From Pseudomonas sp. AKS31 (GTDB lineage: Bacteria; Pseudomonadota; Gammaproteobacteria; Pseudomonadales; Pseudomonadaceae): a stretch of 64,000 bases of DNA. Shown in pieces: positions 25,440 to 34,885 of the stretch; position 1 is the first letter of the stretch; each line of letters opens with the position of its first letter. Location of the stretch: positions 775,789-839,788 of the forward strand of contig NZ_JAMLFX010000001.1 of assembly GCF_023634765.1 (NCBI RefSeq). Direction: 5' to 3'. Below the pieces are notes generated by a model, which worked only from the letters and a program-made list of their open reading frames with translations, had not been told where the DNA came from and did not search any database. The translations under genes were made by a program, and so were the position numbers.

Positions 25440-26360
25440 ATGAACCGCAATGAACTTCGCAAGGCCGACATCAACCTGATGGTGGTGTTCGAGACCTTGA
25501 TGCTCGAACGCAACGTGACCCGGGCGGCCGAGAAGTTGTTTCTCGGCCAGCCGACCATCAGCTCGGCGCTCAATCGCTTGCGCACCATGCTCAACGATCC
25601 ACTGTTTATCCGCGTCGGCCACCGCATGGAACCGACGGCTCGTGCCGAGGATATTTTCCGCCATCTCAAGCCTGCGCTGGATTCACTGTCGGTTGCACTG
25701 AGCCTGACCCGTGATTTCGACCCGGCCGTGAGCACCATGACGTTTCGCATCGGTCTGTCCGATGACGTCGAGTTCGGCCTGCTGCCGCCGCTGTTGCGTG
25801 TGCTGCGTCAGGAAGCGCCGAACGTGGTGTTCGTGGTGCAACACGTCGATTACTGGCGCATTCCCGATCTGCTCGCGGCGGGTGATATCACGGTTGGCAT
25901 CAGCCAGACCCGTGGCTTGCCGGCCAATGCCAAGCGCAAACTGCTGCGGCACATCCAGCCCAGCATCCTGCGCGCCGACGCCAGCGATACACCGCTGACG
26001 CTGGATGAATATTGCGCGCGCCCCCACGTACTGGTTTCGCACACGGCCAACGTCAGTGGGTTTGCGGATGAGTGGCTGGCAGAGCTGGGTCGTACCCGTC
26101 AGGTGGTGCTGTCGGTGCCGCAATACAGCGCGTTGCCGGCACTGCTGGCCGGCACCGACCTGATCGCCAGTCTGCCGGATTACACCGCCGCCGCCATGGC
26201 GGCCTCCGGGTTACTGTTCAAGGAACCGTTTCCGTTCAAGACGCCGACGCTGGACCTGTCGATGGTCTGGCTCAGTCATGTGGACAGCGATCCGGCGGAG
26301 CGCTGGTTGCGTTCCAGGCTGGAGCAGTTCATGAGCGAACGGCCACTGACGCTATCCTGA
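25440..26360 (+). CDS. LysR-family transcriptional regulator
   Basis: A 306-residue regulator. The winged helix-turn-helix is at residues 10-67 ('INLMVVFETLMLERNVTRAA' then 'LFLGQPTISSALNRLR'), and the remainder is the periplasmic-binding-protein-like effector domain ('FRIGLSDDVEFGLLPPLLRV'). The ATG is at 25440; a second possible start is absent nearby. It follows the DUF6311-like gene by 73 bases with no clear terminator. The downstream CHMI gene is separated by a REP pair, so its target cannot be read from context. Confidence 0.9.
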   Translation: MNRNELRKADINLMVVFETLMLERNVTRAAEKLFLGQPTISSALNRLRTMLNDPLFIRVGHRMEPTARAEDIFRHLKPALDSLSVALSLTRDFDPAVSTMTFRIGLSDDVEFGLLPPLLRVLRQEAPNVVFVVQHVDYWRIPDLLAAGDITVGISQTRGLPANAKRKLLRHIQPSILRADASDTPLTLDEYCARPHVLVSHTANVSGFADEWLAELGRTRQVVLSVPQYSALPALLAGTDLIASLPDYTAAAMAASGLLFKEPFPFKTPTLDLSMVWLSHVDSDPAERWLRSRLEQFMSERPLTLS

Positions 26361-26372
26361 GCTACAACACTT

Positions 26373-26467
26373 CCCTGCAGGAGCTGCGGCACGCTGCGAT
26401 CTTTTGATCTTCAAATCCCAAGATCAAAAGATCGCAGCCTCGTTTCACTCGACAGCTCCTACAGGGA
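26373..26467. repeat. REP pair, family A (copy 1)
   Basis: Inverted arms built on CCTGCAGGAGCTG...GGCTGCGATCTTTTGATC and its reverse complement around a short centre. The left arm is diverged compared with the other four family A copies in this window. Confidence 0.85.
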
Positions 26468-26527
26468 TTAGTGATGAGCTGCATGTGCTATACGTACGAC
26501 CTTTCTGCCAACCACCGGGGACCTGCA

Positions 26528-26893
26528 ATGCCACACCTGCACATGGAATACACCGCCAACCTGCCGCAGTTGAACGCCGACGTCGCGTTGATGCGGTTCA
26601 ACAACACCTTGGTGGGCTCCGGTCAGTTCGCGGCGGAGTTCGATATCAAGAGCCGTGCGGTGAAAGTCGAGACCTTCAAGGTCGGCACCGCGATGGCCGA
26701 GCGCGCCTTCGTCTATGTGAAGCTGGCGCTGCTCAGCGGGCGTTCACCGCAGGTCAAGAAGCAATTGTCAGAAAGCCTGTTGGCAGTCTTGCAGGACCTG
26801 TGCGAATGGCCGGCCGGTGTCGAGGTGCAGTTGTGTGTCGAACTGGTCGACATGGACCGTGAGTCCTACAGCAAAACCGCCATTGGCGTGTAG
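26528..26893 (+). CDS. 5-carboxymethyl-2-hydroxymuconate isomerase family protein (HpaF-like)
   Basis: A 121-residue cytoplasmic protein of the CHMI branch of the tautomerase superfamily. CHMI isomerises an intermediate of homoprotocatechuate (4-hydroxyphenylacetate) breakdown. The start was chosen so that the catalytic N-terminal Pro follows Met ('MPHLHMEYTANL'), because the tautomerase mechanism needs Pro2. The open frame extends 19 codons upstream but would bury it. Other family segments are 'MAERAFVYVKLALLSGRS' and 'LCVELVDMDRESY'. No other hpa genes are nearby, so this is probably a stand-alone paralogue with uncertain substrate. Confidence 0.82.
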   Translation: MPHLHMEYTANLPQLNADVALMRFNNTLVGSGQFAAEFDIKSRAVKVETFKVGTAMAERAFVYVKLALLSGRSPQVKKQLSESLLAVLQDLCEWPAGVEVQLCVELVDMDRESYSKTAIGV

Positions 26894-26896
26894 GAA

Positions 26897-27832
26897 TCAG
26901 GCTGCTTCGAGTTCGCCGCACACCTTGACCACCTGCTCGCGCAACCAGAGGTTGGCGCTGTCCTGATCAACGCTCTGGCTCCACTGCATGTCGAGGGTGA
27001 AGCCCGGCAGGCCGTTTGGCGCCTCGCAGTGATTGAACACGGCCTCGTTGGTCAGCAAGCGCTGGATGCGGCGGGGCAGGGTGAGGATGAAGTCGGTCCC
27101 CGTGATCATTTTCAATGCCGCGCTGTAGCTGTTCGAGCGCGCGACGATCTGACGCTTCTGCGCCTGCCGCGCCAGCCAGCCATCGACCATGTTGGTGGTC
27201 GACGTCCATGGCGTCGGGAACACGTGCCGGCGTTCGGTAAAAGCCTGCAGGCTCAGGCGCGGCTCCAGTGGCGTGGCACGTTTGTCGAAGACGCAGACCA
27301 GATCGTCCTCCAGCAGCATTTGTGATTTCAGGTCAGCGTGATGACGGTGGAAGTTGGGGCCGAAGCTGATCACCAGATCGAGGCTGCCATCGCGCAGCTC
27401 ATCCGCCGGGACATCGGTCTCGAATTTGTGCATGTTGACCATCACCGGCAAATCGTCGAAATCGAAACGCTTCAACAGACGCGGCAGGATCAGTTGCTCG
27501 AAGTATTCCGGGGCGCAGATGTTGAAGGTGACGGCTTGTCGGGTCGGGTCGAACGTGGGGGCACCGGCGTGGCAGAGGTTGATGCTTTCGAGGATCTTCT
27601 GCACATGGCCGTACATGGTGCTGGCCTTGTAGGTCGGACGCATGCCGGTGCGGGTGTTGATAAACAGTTCGTCTTCGAAACTGGTGCGCAGTTTTTTCAA
27701 ACAGTAACTGACCGTTGACTGGCTGACGAACAGGGTTTCCGACACATCGGTGACGCTGCTCTGCTCATAAACAGCGATAAACACCATGAGATCCTGCATG
27801 TCGAGCTTTCGAAGCAAGTTACTGTTCAGCAT
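26897..27832 (-). CDS. LysR-family transcriptional regulator
   Basis: A 311-residue regulator with helix-turn-helix 'LMVFIAVYEQSSVTDVSETL' and 'FVSQSTVSYCLKKLR' in the first 70 residues. The effector-binding domain covers about 95-305 ('FNICAPEYFEQLILPRLLKR'). It is of the NodD/PcpR-like subgroup judging by 'NTRTGMRPTYKA'. It is convergent with the CHMI homologue (3 bases between stops). It lies upstream of, and on the same strand as, nothing closer than the MFS gene, whose stop is 185 bases away. The effector is unknown. Confidence 0.88.
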   Translation of the reverse strand: MLNSNLLRKLDMQDLMVFIAVYEQSSVTDVSETLFVSQSTVSYCLKKLRTSFEDELFINTRTGMRPTYKASTMYGHVQKILESINLCHAGAPTFDPTRQAVTFNICAPEYFEQLILPRLLKRFDFDDLPVMVNMHKFETDVPADELRDGSLDLVISFGPNFHRHHADLKSQMLLEDDLVCVFDKRATPLEPRLSLQAFTERRHVFPTPWTSTTNMVDGWLARQAQKRQIVARSNSYSAALKMITGTDFILTLPRRIQRLLTNEAVFNHCEAPNGLPGFTLDMQWSQSVDQDSANLWLREQVVKVCGELEAA

Positions 27833-28017
27833 CCGTTCCGTCCCGCTGTGCTCCTTGCGCTGAATCCGCGCAAACGTGTGCGAATGATCCTAACGGAACG
27901 ATGGTGCCAGGACAAAGCCCTGTAGGACGTTTCACAGTCAGTTGTGGGACAGAAACTTTTACTAACACGACGTCACGGGTCAAACCGCACAAAGATGGCC
28001 AGAGGCCTTTAGCCCGA

Positions 28018-29205
28018 TCAGGAAAAGTGCCTTGCGTAATGCCGGGGATCGAAGCGCCACACCATCAGCAGCATCATCACCATTACTGCGGTCAACGACC
28101 ACCACGCCCATTCGAAGCTACCGAGTTGATCGCGGATCATTCCTGCCAGCAGCGGAGAGAGGCCAGCAATCAGGTAGCCGATACCTTGCACGAAGGCGGT
28201 CAGGCCACCGGCGCGTTGCGGGTTGTCGAGGTGATCAAGCGAGACGATCAGGCTCATCGGAAACAAACCGCCAATACCCAAACCCAACAGGCATGGCCAC
28301 AGCAGGCTGAATTGTTGCGGGCTGACAATCAGGCCGCAAAACCCGGCGATGATCAGCGCCAATAACGTCATCAGAATCACGCGCCGGTCCCGGCTGCGAT
28401 TGGCGATAGCAGGAACCACCAGACCGGAAATCACTTCCATGGCCGTCAGAAAGCCTAACAGCAGCCCGGCGTTTTGTTCGCTCCAGCCTTTTTCCACGTA
28501 ATACGGCGCGAGCCAGGCCAGCACGCAGGTGTAGGACGCTGTTCCCAGGCCAAAGAAGATGGCCAGCAACCAGGCACGGGAATGGCTGAAGAACGAATCT
28601 TTTCCGATTGTCGCCGTCACCGTGGAGGACTGCTGGCGGCGTTGCGACCTACAGAACAACAGCGCGATGAATGCCAGGATCGCCCAGATCGCCAAACCGC
28701 TGCGCCAGCTCCCGGTTTGCACCATCACCAGCGGTGCGAACGAGGCCGCAATAGCCGCGCCAGCCATGATCGAAGTGACATATAAACCCATGCACAGCGC
28801 GACATTGTCGGCGAAGCGCGATTTGATCAGCGCCGGCATCAACGCCTGAATCAACGCAATGCCGAGGCCGGCCAGCACCGCGCTAACGATTAACAGGGGC
28901 GCCGACTCGATAAACAGCCGTGACAACGTCGCCAGGCCAATGATCAGCAAGGACAGCCACACCGTCCGTTGTTCGCCCAGCCGCTGACTGATGCCAATGC
29001 CGAAAAACATCGCCAGCCCCATGGCCATCACCGGCAGCATGGTCAGCAGCGACGCGACGCTGAAACTCAGCGGGATGTCAGCGCGAATGGCCGACAGTAA
29101 CGGGCCGACGGCCGCCATCGACGGACGCAGATTGAGGGCGACGAGCATGATCGCGAGCATCAACCAGGCAGCGGGGCGAGCGGTGGCGCGGACGTTTTCC
29201 ATCAT
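28018..29205 (-). CDS. MFS transporter, CynX/NimT type
   Basis: A 395-residue permease with 12 predicted membrane helices. The N-terminal 'LMLAIMLVALNLRPSMAAVG' followed by 'SLLTMLPVMAMGLAMFFGIG' is typical of the CynX/NimT (cyanate and 2-nitroimidazole) branch of the major facilitator superfamily. Members export or import small organic acids and drugs; the substrate cannot be deduced. Two adjacent ATG codons exist and the outer one (29205) is used. A REP pair lies between its start and eptA. It could be controlled by the LysR gene 27832, but they are not divergent. Confidence 0.85.
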   Translation of the reverse strand: MMENVRATARPAAWLMLAIMLVALNLRPSMAAVGPLLSAIRADIPLSFSVASLLTMLPVMAMGLAMFFGIGISQRLGEQRTVWLSLLIIGLATLSRLFIESAPLLIVSAVLAGLGIALIQALMPALIKSRFADNVALCMGLYVTSIMAGAAIAASFAPLVMVQTGSWRSGLAIWAILAFIALLFCRSQRRQQSSTVTATIGKDSFFSHSRAWLLAIFFGLGTASYTCVLAWLAPYYVEKGWSEQNAGLLLGFLTAMEVISGLVVPAIANRSRDRRVILMTLLALIIAGFCGLIVSPQQFSLLWPCLLGLGIGGLFPMSLIVSLDHLDNPQRAGGLTAFVQGIGYLIAGLSPLLAGMIRDQLGSFEWAWWSLTAVMVMMLLMVWRFDPRHYARHFS

Positions 29206-29299
29206 CAGACCTTTGAGCGGGGCAGATGATTAAGCGCGGAACCGCTTGTGTCGGGCAAACCAGAAAATCCACAGCCCTTTTTAAAAATCAAATACCGAT

Positions 29300-29398
29300 C
29301 CCTGTAGGAGCTGTCGAGTGCAACGAGGCTGCGATCTTTTGATCTGGCTTTAAAGATCAAGATCAAAGATCGCAGCCTGCGGCAGCTCCTACAGAGGG
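29300..29398. repeat. REP pair, family A (copy 2)
   Basis: CCTGTAGGAGCTGTCGAGTG...GGCTGCGATCTTTTGATC and its inverted partner AAGATCGCAGCCTGCGGCAG...CTCCTACAG. It lies in the 400-base region between the MFS and eptA genes. Apart from this and the box at 29479, that region shows no gene. Confidence 0.88.
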
Positions 29399-29478
29399 CG
29401 CATTGTCTGCTGAATAGAACCTGAACCATTCTCAAATACTTCGCAAGTTTCATCGCATTGCCGAAAGCCAACTAATCG

Positions 29479-29494
29479 TTGGCGTCTTTTTCAC
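29479..29494 (+). promoter_or_regulatory. ColR-like regulator box upstream of eptA
   Basis: The sequence TTGGCGTCTTTTTCAC fits the ColR site consensus as I remember it from P. putida, YYNASNNYTTTTTCAC, with a single mismatch (G for A at the fourth position). It stands 113 bases ahead of the eptA start. ColRS responds to excess zinc and iron and controls lipid A phosphoethanolamine transferases in pseudomonads, so the context is apt. Consensus is from memory. Confidence 0.45.
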
Positions 29495-29606
29495 AAAAAA
29501 TTGATGGTTGCCTGCTTAAAGTTTGTCGTGCCTAAGTTAATGAAATTTTCACAATTGAATATTCGCTCATTGGCCGAGGCTCTTCTTTTCAGGAATCGCC
29601 CCTTCT

Positions 29607-31256
29607 ATGTTGAAGTTAAAAGCCGTGCGCCCGGAATGGGTGACGTTGATTGCCAGTGCCTTTCTTTTAATCGGCTGCAATGTTGTCCTCTGGCAGCACC
29701 TGTTCGAGATCACCGCTGCCGATGGCAAGGGCATCGCCATGCGCGTGGCGTTCGGGGTGATGATCCTCGCGGCATTCAACTTCGTGCTGACGCTTTTGGC
29801 TTTCCGCCCGTTGCTCAAACCACTGCTGACCCTGATATTTCTGATCAGCGCCGGTGTGGCTTACTTCATGAGCCAATATGGCGTCATGATTGACGCCGGC
29901 ATGTTTCGCAACTTTGCCGAAACCAATGCAACGGAAGTGCGCGATCTGCTCTCGTTGAAGTTGGTTGCTTATATTCTGCTGCTCGGTGTTTTGCCATCCT
30001 GGTTGTTATGGAAAGTTCCAGTCAACTATCGTCGCTGGCACCGTGAGTTGTTCAGCAAAGTTATAGTCAGTGTCGCCTCGGCGGCGGTGATTGGCGGGGT
30101 GGCACTGGCCAACTATCAGGGCTTGTCTTCGCTGTTTCGCAATCACCACGAAATTCGCCTGATGCTGGTGCCCAGCAATTACATCGGCGCTTCGGCGGGT
30201 TATCTACGTGAGCAAGTGGTCTCGGCGCGGCAGCCTTTCATCAAGATCGGCGAGGACGCCGAGCGCAACCCGGATTTTAAATTTCAACCGCGTAAATCCC
30301 TGACTGTGCTGGTGGTGGGTGAAAGTGCCCGGGCGGAGAACTTCGGCATCCTCGGTTACCACCGTGACACCACGCCGACACTTGATAAGGAAGCCGGGCT
30401 GATCGCTTTTACTGACGTGCATTCCTGCGGGACGGAAACGGCGGTATCGGTGCCGTGCATGTTCTCCAACATGGGCCGCAAGGATTACGACGCCAGTAAG
30501 GCGAAGAATGAGGAAGGTCTGCTCGATGTACTCAAGCGTGCCGGTATCGACGTGATCTGGCGCGACAACCAGTCCGGCTGCAAAGGCACTTGCGATCGAG
30601 TCACCCTGCAAGATGTCAGCAACCTGAAAGACCCGGCGCTGTGTGCCAACAGCGAGTGCCGCGACGAGATTCTCCTGCAAGGCCTGCAAAGCTTCATCGA
30701 TCATCTGGACAAGGACACCGTGCTGGTCCTGCACCAGATGGGCAGTCACGGCCCTGAATACTTCAAGCGTTATCCGAAGGAATACGAACACTTCACCCCG
30801 GTGTGTGAAAGTAATGCGCTGAACAATTGCAGCCGTGAAAGTATCGTCAACGGTTACGACAACACGCTGGTGTATACCGACCATGTGCTGTCGAGCCTGA
30901 TCGATCTATTGCGCAGCAATCAGGACAAAGTCGATACCGCCATGTTGTATCTGTCGGACCACGGCGAGTCGCTGGGCGAGTACAACTTGTTCCTGCATGG
31001 CACGCCTTACATGCTGGCGCCTGAACAACAAAAGCATGTAGCGATGCTGGCGTGGTTCTCCGATAACTATCAGAAGGCTTATTCGGTCGACACGCATTGC
31101 CTGCAAATGAGCCGCGACAAACCGCTGAGCCAGGACAACCTGTTCCACTCGATGCTTGGCCTGCTCGAGGTCAAGAGCAAGGTCTATCAGCCGGGTCTGG
31201 ACATGTTTGCCGGTTGCCGTGGTGCGGTGATCGACGGCGTGCTCGCCAAGGACTGA
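29607..31256 (+). CDS. eptA: lipid A phosphoethanolamine transferase (EptA/PmrC family)
   Basis: A 549-residue inner membrane enzyme that moves phosphoethanolamine from phosphatidylethanolamine to lipid A phosphates, lowering polymyxin and cationic peptide binding. Five N-terminal membrane helices (to about residue 175) precede a periplasmic alkaline-phosphatase-like domain. Catalytic landmarks are the zinc ligand Glu in 'VVGESARAENFGILGY', nucleophile Thr278 in 'CGTETAVSVPCMFS', and 'YLSDHGESLGE' with Asp and His ligands. Several cysteine pairs ('SGCKGTC') fit the family's disulphides. It is monocistronic with a hairpin after it. The paralogue type (EptA versus other lipid A transferases) is judged from general similarity. 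Confidence 0.88.
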   Translation: MLKLKAVRPEWVTLIASAFLLIGCNVVLWQHLFEITAADGKGIAMRVAFGVMILAAFNFVLTLLAFRPLLKPLLTLIFLISAGVAYFMSQYGVMIDAGMFRNFAETNATEVRDLLSLKLVAYILLLGVLPSWLLWKVPVNYRRWHRELFSKVIVSVASAAVIGGVALANYQGLSSLFRNHHEIRLMLVPSNYIGASAGYLREQVVSARQPFIKIGEDAERNPDFKFQPRKSLTVLVVGESARAENFGILGYHRDTTPTLDKEAGLIAFTDVHSCGTETAVSVPCMFSNMGRKDYDASKAKNEEGLLDVLKRAGIDVIWRDNQSGCKGTCDRVTLQDVSNLKDPALCANSECRDEILLQGLQSFIDHLDKDTVLVLHQMGSHGPEYFKRYPKEYEHFTPVCESNALNNCSRESIVNGYDNTLVYTDHVLSSLIDLLRSNQDKVDTAMLYLSDHGESLGEYNLFLHGTPYMLAPEQQKHVAMLAWFSDNYQKAYSVDTHCLQMSRDKPLSQDNLFHSMLGLLEVKSKVYQPGLDMFAGCRGAVIDGVLAKD

Positions 31257-31265
31257 GGCCAATCG

Positions 31266-31291
31266 GCTCCGTCGTTCTGACGCGACGGAGC
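31266..31291 (+). terminator. terminator-like hairpin after eptA
   Basis: GCTCCGTCG and CGACGGAGC form a perfect nine-base stem around TTCTGACG, 10 bases after the eptA stop. The tail TGTCCTTATCC is only moderately T-rich, so it may be a weak terminator or an mRNA-stabilising structure. Confidence 0.55.
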
Positions 31292-31419
31292 TGTCCTTAT
31301 CCTCTGTCAGACTATTCTTTCCCTTGGGCAGGACATTTCGTTACAGCTCTTGCCCTTCGCAGGCGCGTAAATCGCCAGTGGCGATATATACTGCGCGCCA
31401 TTCTTCAAGGGAGAGCCGT

Positions 31420-32553
31420 GTGGCCATCGATATTCACTGGATTCGCGACAACGAAAGCCTCGCGCAGTTTTGCGCCGAGTGGCAGCAGCTGCCGTTCGTT
31501 GCCCTCGACACCGAATTCATGCGGGTCGACACCTTCTACCCGATTGCCGGCCTGTTGCAGGTGGGCGACGGCAAGCGCGCCTACCTGATCGATCCGCTGA
31601 CCATCAATGCCTGGCAACCGCTGGCTGCGCTGCTGGAGAACCCGGCGGTGCTCAAGGTCCTGCACGCCTGCAGCGAAGACCTCGAAGTGCTGTTGCGCCT
31701 GACCGGCAGCCTGCCGGCGCCGATGTTCGACACGCAACTGGCCGCCGCTTACCTGAACCTCGGGTTCTCGATGGGCTATTCGCGGCTGGTGCAGGAAGTG
31801 CTGGGCATCGAACTGCCGAAGGGCGAGACCCGTTCCGACTGGTTGCAGCGTCCGCTGTCCGACACGCAAATCAGCTACGCCGCCGAAGATGCCGTGCATC
31901 TGGCGGAGGTTTTCGTACAGCTGCGGCCGAAACTGTCTGACGACAAATTCGCCTGGGTGCTGGAGGACGGCGCTGAACTGGTCGCCAACCTGCGCCGTGA
32001 AACCGACCCGTACGAGGTCTATCGCGAGGCCAAACTGGCGTGGAAACTCTCCCGTGCGCAACTGGCGGTTCTGCGTGAGCTGTGCGCCTGGCGGGAAAAG
32101 GAAGCCCGCGCCCGCGATCTGCCGCGTAACCGCATCGTCCGCGAGCATTCGCTGTGGCCGCTGGCCCGCACACAACCGGACAACCTCGCGGCGTTGGGCA
32201 AGATCGAAGACATGCACCCGCGTACCGTGCGTCAGGACGGCCAATTTCTGCTTGATCTGATCAAGCGCTCTGGCAGTGTGGGGCCTGATCAATGGCCGCC
32301 CGCCGTACCGGAGCCCTTGCCGATCGAAGCCGCAGCATTGATCAAACAACTGCGCGCATTGGGCCAGGCTGAGGCCGAGCGTCTGGGCATTGCCCCGGAA
32401 CTGATGCTGCGCAAGAAAACCCTCGAAGCCCTGGTCAAAAGCGGCTTTCCCGAGGGTCCTTACCAATTGCCTGAGTCGTTGCGTGGCTGGCGCCGCGAAC
32501 TCATGGGTCAGAAACTGCTCGACAGCCTGGCCACCGCCGGAGAACAGCCTTGA
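31420..32553 (+). CDS. rnd: ribonuclease D
   Basis: A 377-residue 3'-5' exoribonuclease involved in tRNA 3' trimming. The DEDDy exonuclease core is visible: ExoI '[15 protein letters not shown]' (Asp30, Glu32), ExoII '[11 protein letters not shown]', and ExoIII '[13 protein letters not shown]' with the Tyr. An HRDC domain at about residues 210-290 follows ('[20 protein letters not shown]'). The start is GTG after AAGGGAGAG, giving the expected length; the longer frame upstream is not family-like. Its stop overlaps the ycgL start by four bases, a pairing kept across Pseudomonas. Confidence 0.95.
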   Translation: MAIDIHWIRDNESLAQFCAEWQQLPFVALDTEFMRVDTFYPIAGLLQVGDGKRAYLIDPLTINAWQPLAALLENPAVLKVLHACSEDLEVLLRLTGSLPAPMFDTQLAAAYLNLGFSMGYSRLVQEVLGIELPKGETRSDWLQRPLSDTQISYAAEDAVHLAEVFVQLRPKLSDDKFAWVLEDGAELVANLRRETDPYEVYREAKLAWKLSRAQLAVLRELCAWREKEARARDLPRNRIVREHSLWPLARTQPDNLAALGKIEDMHPRTVRQDGQFLLDLIKRSGSVGPDQWPPAVPEPLPIEAAALIKQLRALGQAEAERLGIAPELMLRKKTLEALVKSGFPEGPYQLPESLRGWRRELMGQKLLDSLATAGEQP

Positions 32554-32843
32554 AACGTATTTGTTCCATTTACCAAAGCACCAAGCGCAGCGGCATGTAC
32601 CTTTATGTGCTCAAAAGCGATGCGCTGGAGCGTGTGCCGGAAGCGCTGATGCTGGCGTTCGGCAAACCGAAGCATGCCTTCGACCTGGTGCTCTCACCCG
32701 AGCGCAAACTGGCCAGCGAGGACATCGTCGTGGTCCTGGAAAACCTCGACAAGCAGGGCTACCACCTGCAAATGCCGCCGGCCGAGGACGAGTACATCGA
32801 GCACTTGCCAGAAGAGTTGCTGCGACGCAACGACCCGGTCTGA
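32550..32843 (+). CDS. YcgL-domain protein
   Basis: A 97-residue cytoplasmic protein of the YcgL family (function unknown). Characteristic segments are '[20 protein letters not shown]', '[20 protein letters not shown]' and 'GYHLQMPP'. It is translationally coupled to rnd through a four-base ATGA overlap, which suggests but does not prove a link to RNA metabolism. Confidence 0.92.
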   Translation: MKRICSIYQSTKRSGMYLYVLKSDALERVPEALMLAFGKPKHAFDLVLSPERKLASEDIVVVLENLDKQGYHLQMPPAEDEYIEHLPEELLRRNDPV

Positions 32844-32947
32844 TCTGCGAGGCTCTGTTCTGAGTCTCGGTTTACCCTGGAACTGTTTTTACCGCGATGG
32901 CCAGCCGAATCCGGCGGCCGTCTGCACGGTTTGCGAAAGGTTTGAAG

Positions 32948-33880
32948 ATGCGCGTTCTGATTGCCGAACACGACCACGCGATATACGCCCGGCTGCTGCG
33001 TCAGGCAGCACCCGAGCTTGAAGTACTGACCAGCGGTGACTCCGCGGAGCTGGCCCGTCAGGCCGCCGATTGCCCGGTGTGGCTGGGACAACCGGACTTG
33101 CTGGCGACCCTGTTGCGTCAGGGCCATCAACCACAATGGCTGCAATCGACCTGGGCCGGTATCACGCCGTTGCTCGCTGACGGCTTGCGCCGCGATTACC
33201 GCTTGACCCGCGCGGTGGGGATTTTCGGTCAGGTGATGGCCGAGTACGTGCTGACCTACATCCTCGGCCATGAGCGTGAAGTGCTGGCGCGACTGGTCAG
33301 CCAGGTCGAACGCAAATGGGACAACCGCAGCGGCCAGAGCCTGGTCGGGCGCAAAGTGCTGATCGTCGGCACTGGCGACATCGGCCAGAGCGTGGCGCAG
33401 TTCCTGCTGCCGTTCGGCATCGAGCTGTACGGTATTGCCAGCAGCGCCCGTGAGCAGGCGCCGTTTGTCGAAGTCGGCTCGATGGCTGACCTGCCGCGAC
33501 TGGTGGGCGAGGTGGATTACGTGGTCAATCTGCTGCCGAACACCGAACACACCCACGATATCTACGACGCGGCGCTGTTCAAGCAATTCAAGCCGACTGG
33601 GTTGTTCATCAATGCCGGGCGCGGTGTCGCGGTGGTCGATGCCGATCTGGTGGAAGCATTGAAGGAAGGTCATCTGGCAGGCGCGGTGATCGACGTTTGC
33701 CGTCAGGAGCCCCTGCCGCAGCGCCATCCATTCTGGACGGCGTGGGGCTTGCTGCTGACCGGGCATAGCTCGGCACCGACGTCACCGGCGTTGATGGTGC
33801 AGCTGTTTGTCGAGAACCTGAAGGCGTATCAGGCGGGTGAAGCGTTGCGCGGGGAAGTGGATTTCAGTCGCGGGTATTGA
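32948..33880 (+). CDS. D-2-hydroxyacid dehydrogenase family protein
   Basis: A 310-residue NAD(P)-dependent oxidoreductase of the D-isomer-specific 2-hydroxyacid dehydrogenase family. The nucleotide-binding motif is 'VLIVGTGDIGQSVAQFL', and the catalytic Arg in 'LFINAGRGVAVVD' and an acidic partner in 'AVIDVCRQEPLP' are present. The usual catalytic His-Pro region near the end appears as 'LLLTGHSSAPTSP'. The preferred substrate (glyoxylate, hydroxypyruvate or another 2-oxoacid) is not evident. The ATG at 32948 is chosen; the upstream frame lacks family similarity. It follows ycgL by 104 bases, an order I recall in P. aeruginosa. Confidence 0.85.
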   Translation: MRVLIAEHDHAIYARLLRQAAPELEVLTSGDSAELARQAADCPVWLGQPDLLATLLRQGHQPQWLQSTWAGITPLLADGLRRDYRLTRAVGIFGQVMAEYVLTYILGHEREVLARLVSQVERKWDNRSGQSLVGRKVLIVGTGDIGQSVAQFLLPFGIELYGIASSAREQAPFVEVGSMADLPRLVGEVDYVVNLLPNTEHTHDIYDAALFKQFKPTGLFINAGRGVAVVDADLVEALKEGHLAGAVIDVCRQEPLPQRHPFWTAWGLLLTGHSSAPTSPALMVQLFVENLKAYQAGEALRGEVDFSRGY

Positions 33881-33893
33881 TCTCCTTGCTTCA

Positions 33894-33998
33894 GATCGTT
33901 CCCACGCTCCGCGTGGGAATGCAGCCGGGGACGCTCTGCGTCCCATTGGAACGCGGAGCGTCCCTTGAGTCATTCCCACGCGGAGCGTGGGAACGATC
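33894..33998. repeat. REP pair, family B (copy 1)
   Basis: Nested palindromes: GATCGTTCCCACGCTCCGCG at the left and its reverse complement CGCGGAGCGTGGGAACGATC at the right, with inner GGGACGCTCTGCGTCCC and ACGCGGAGCGTCCC. It lies between two convergent genes. Confidence 0.88.
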
Positions 33999-34012
33999 AT
34001 TTGCGGTGTGGC

Positions 34013-34606
34013 TTAGAGGGTGAAGTCGCCTTCAGCCGCCAGCTCGCTCAGCGGACGACGCGGGCTCGGCTCTTCACGGGCCTGCAGGTATTCAGCCAAC
34101 GTTGCCTTGTCACCCAGTTTGCCAACGGCAACCGCCGCGTGCAGCGCATAACCTTCCGGAATATTCAGCTCCTTGCGCGTCAGCTCCTGATCGAACCCGG
34201 CCATGCCGTGGGTGTGCCAGCCACTGATGCTCGCTTGCAGCGCCAGGTGGCCCCACGCCGAACCGGTGTCGAAGGTGTGCCACAGCGCCGGCGTTTCTTC
34301 GCTGGCGCCCGGTGCGGTGAAGGTGGTTTTCGACATCACGATCACCAGCGCCGAGGCATGCTGCGCCCAGCTCCGGTTGAATTCGTTGAGCAGACCCAAG
34401 TAGCGCTCCCAGTTCGGCGTATCGCGACGCGCATAAAGGAAACGCCAAGGCTGCGAGTTGTACGCCGAGGGCGCCCAGCGTGCCGCTTCAAAGAAGCTCA
34501 GCAGGGTTTCTTCCGGGATCGCTTCGCCGGTAAAGGCGCGCGGCGACCAGCGGTCGGTGAATTGCGGGTGAATGGCGTAATCGGCAACGCGAGGGTTGGC
34601 ACTCAT
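34013..34606 (-). CDS. nitroreductase family FMN protein
   Basis: A 197-residue flavin oxidoreductase. The FMN-binding Arg-rich start 'FTDRWSPRAFTGEAIP' and 'FFEAARWAPSAYNSQPWRFL' are standard for this family, as is 'HLALQASISGWHTHGMAGFD'. These enzymes reduce nitroaromatics or quinones with NAD(P)H; the physiological substrate is unknown. The ATG at 34606 is preferred to a TTG one codon upstream. It is convergent with the dehydrogenase across REP family B. The 280 bases between it and ycgN show no gene. Confidence 0.88.
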   Translation of the reverse strand: MSANPRVADYAIHPQFTDRWSPRAFTGEAIPEETLLSFFEAARWAPSAYNSQPWRFLYARRDTPNWERYLGLLNEFNRSWAQHASALVIVMSKTTFTAPGASEETPALWHTFDTGSAWGHLALQASISGWHTHGMAGFDQELTRKELNIPEGYALHAAVAVGKLGDKATLAEYLQAREEPSPRRPLSELAAEGDFTL

Positions 34607-34885
34607 CAAGAGATTCCTTGCTACGTTTGAGTCAGGGATTTGAATGAAAACCCGGCGGGATCAGTTGCGCTGAACGATGGGGTTTTCCGAGCCTGAGGGT
34701 TCACCACAATGCAACGCGGTCGAGCGTTAATGGCTTGCGGGCAAGGCTCCTTGCGACTGGCAAAGCTACGCGCCGCCACAAAAACTGACAAGTCCTGCGC
34801 AACCGGCGGTCGCCAGCGCTTGGCCCGCAAGGCCTTGGGCACTAGACTGGCGGCCTTTTCACCACCTGATGTTGATGCTTGAGCC

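Noticed and set aside
29511-29545. PmrA box before eptA
   Set aside because: TTAA-containing words (CTTAAA, GTTAAT) occur but not as a direct repeat with the required spacing.
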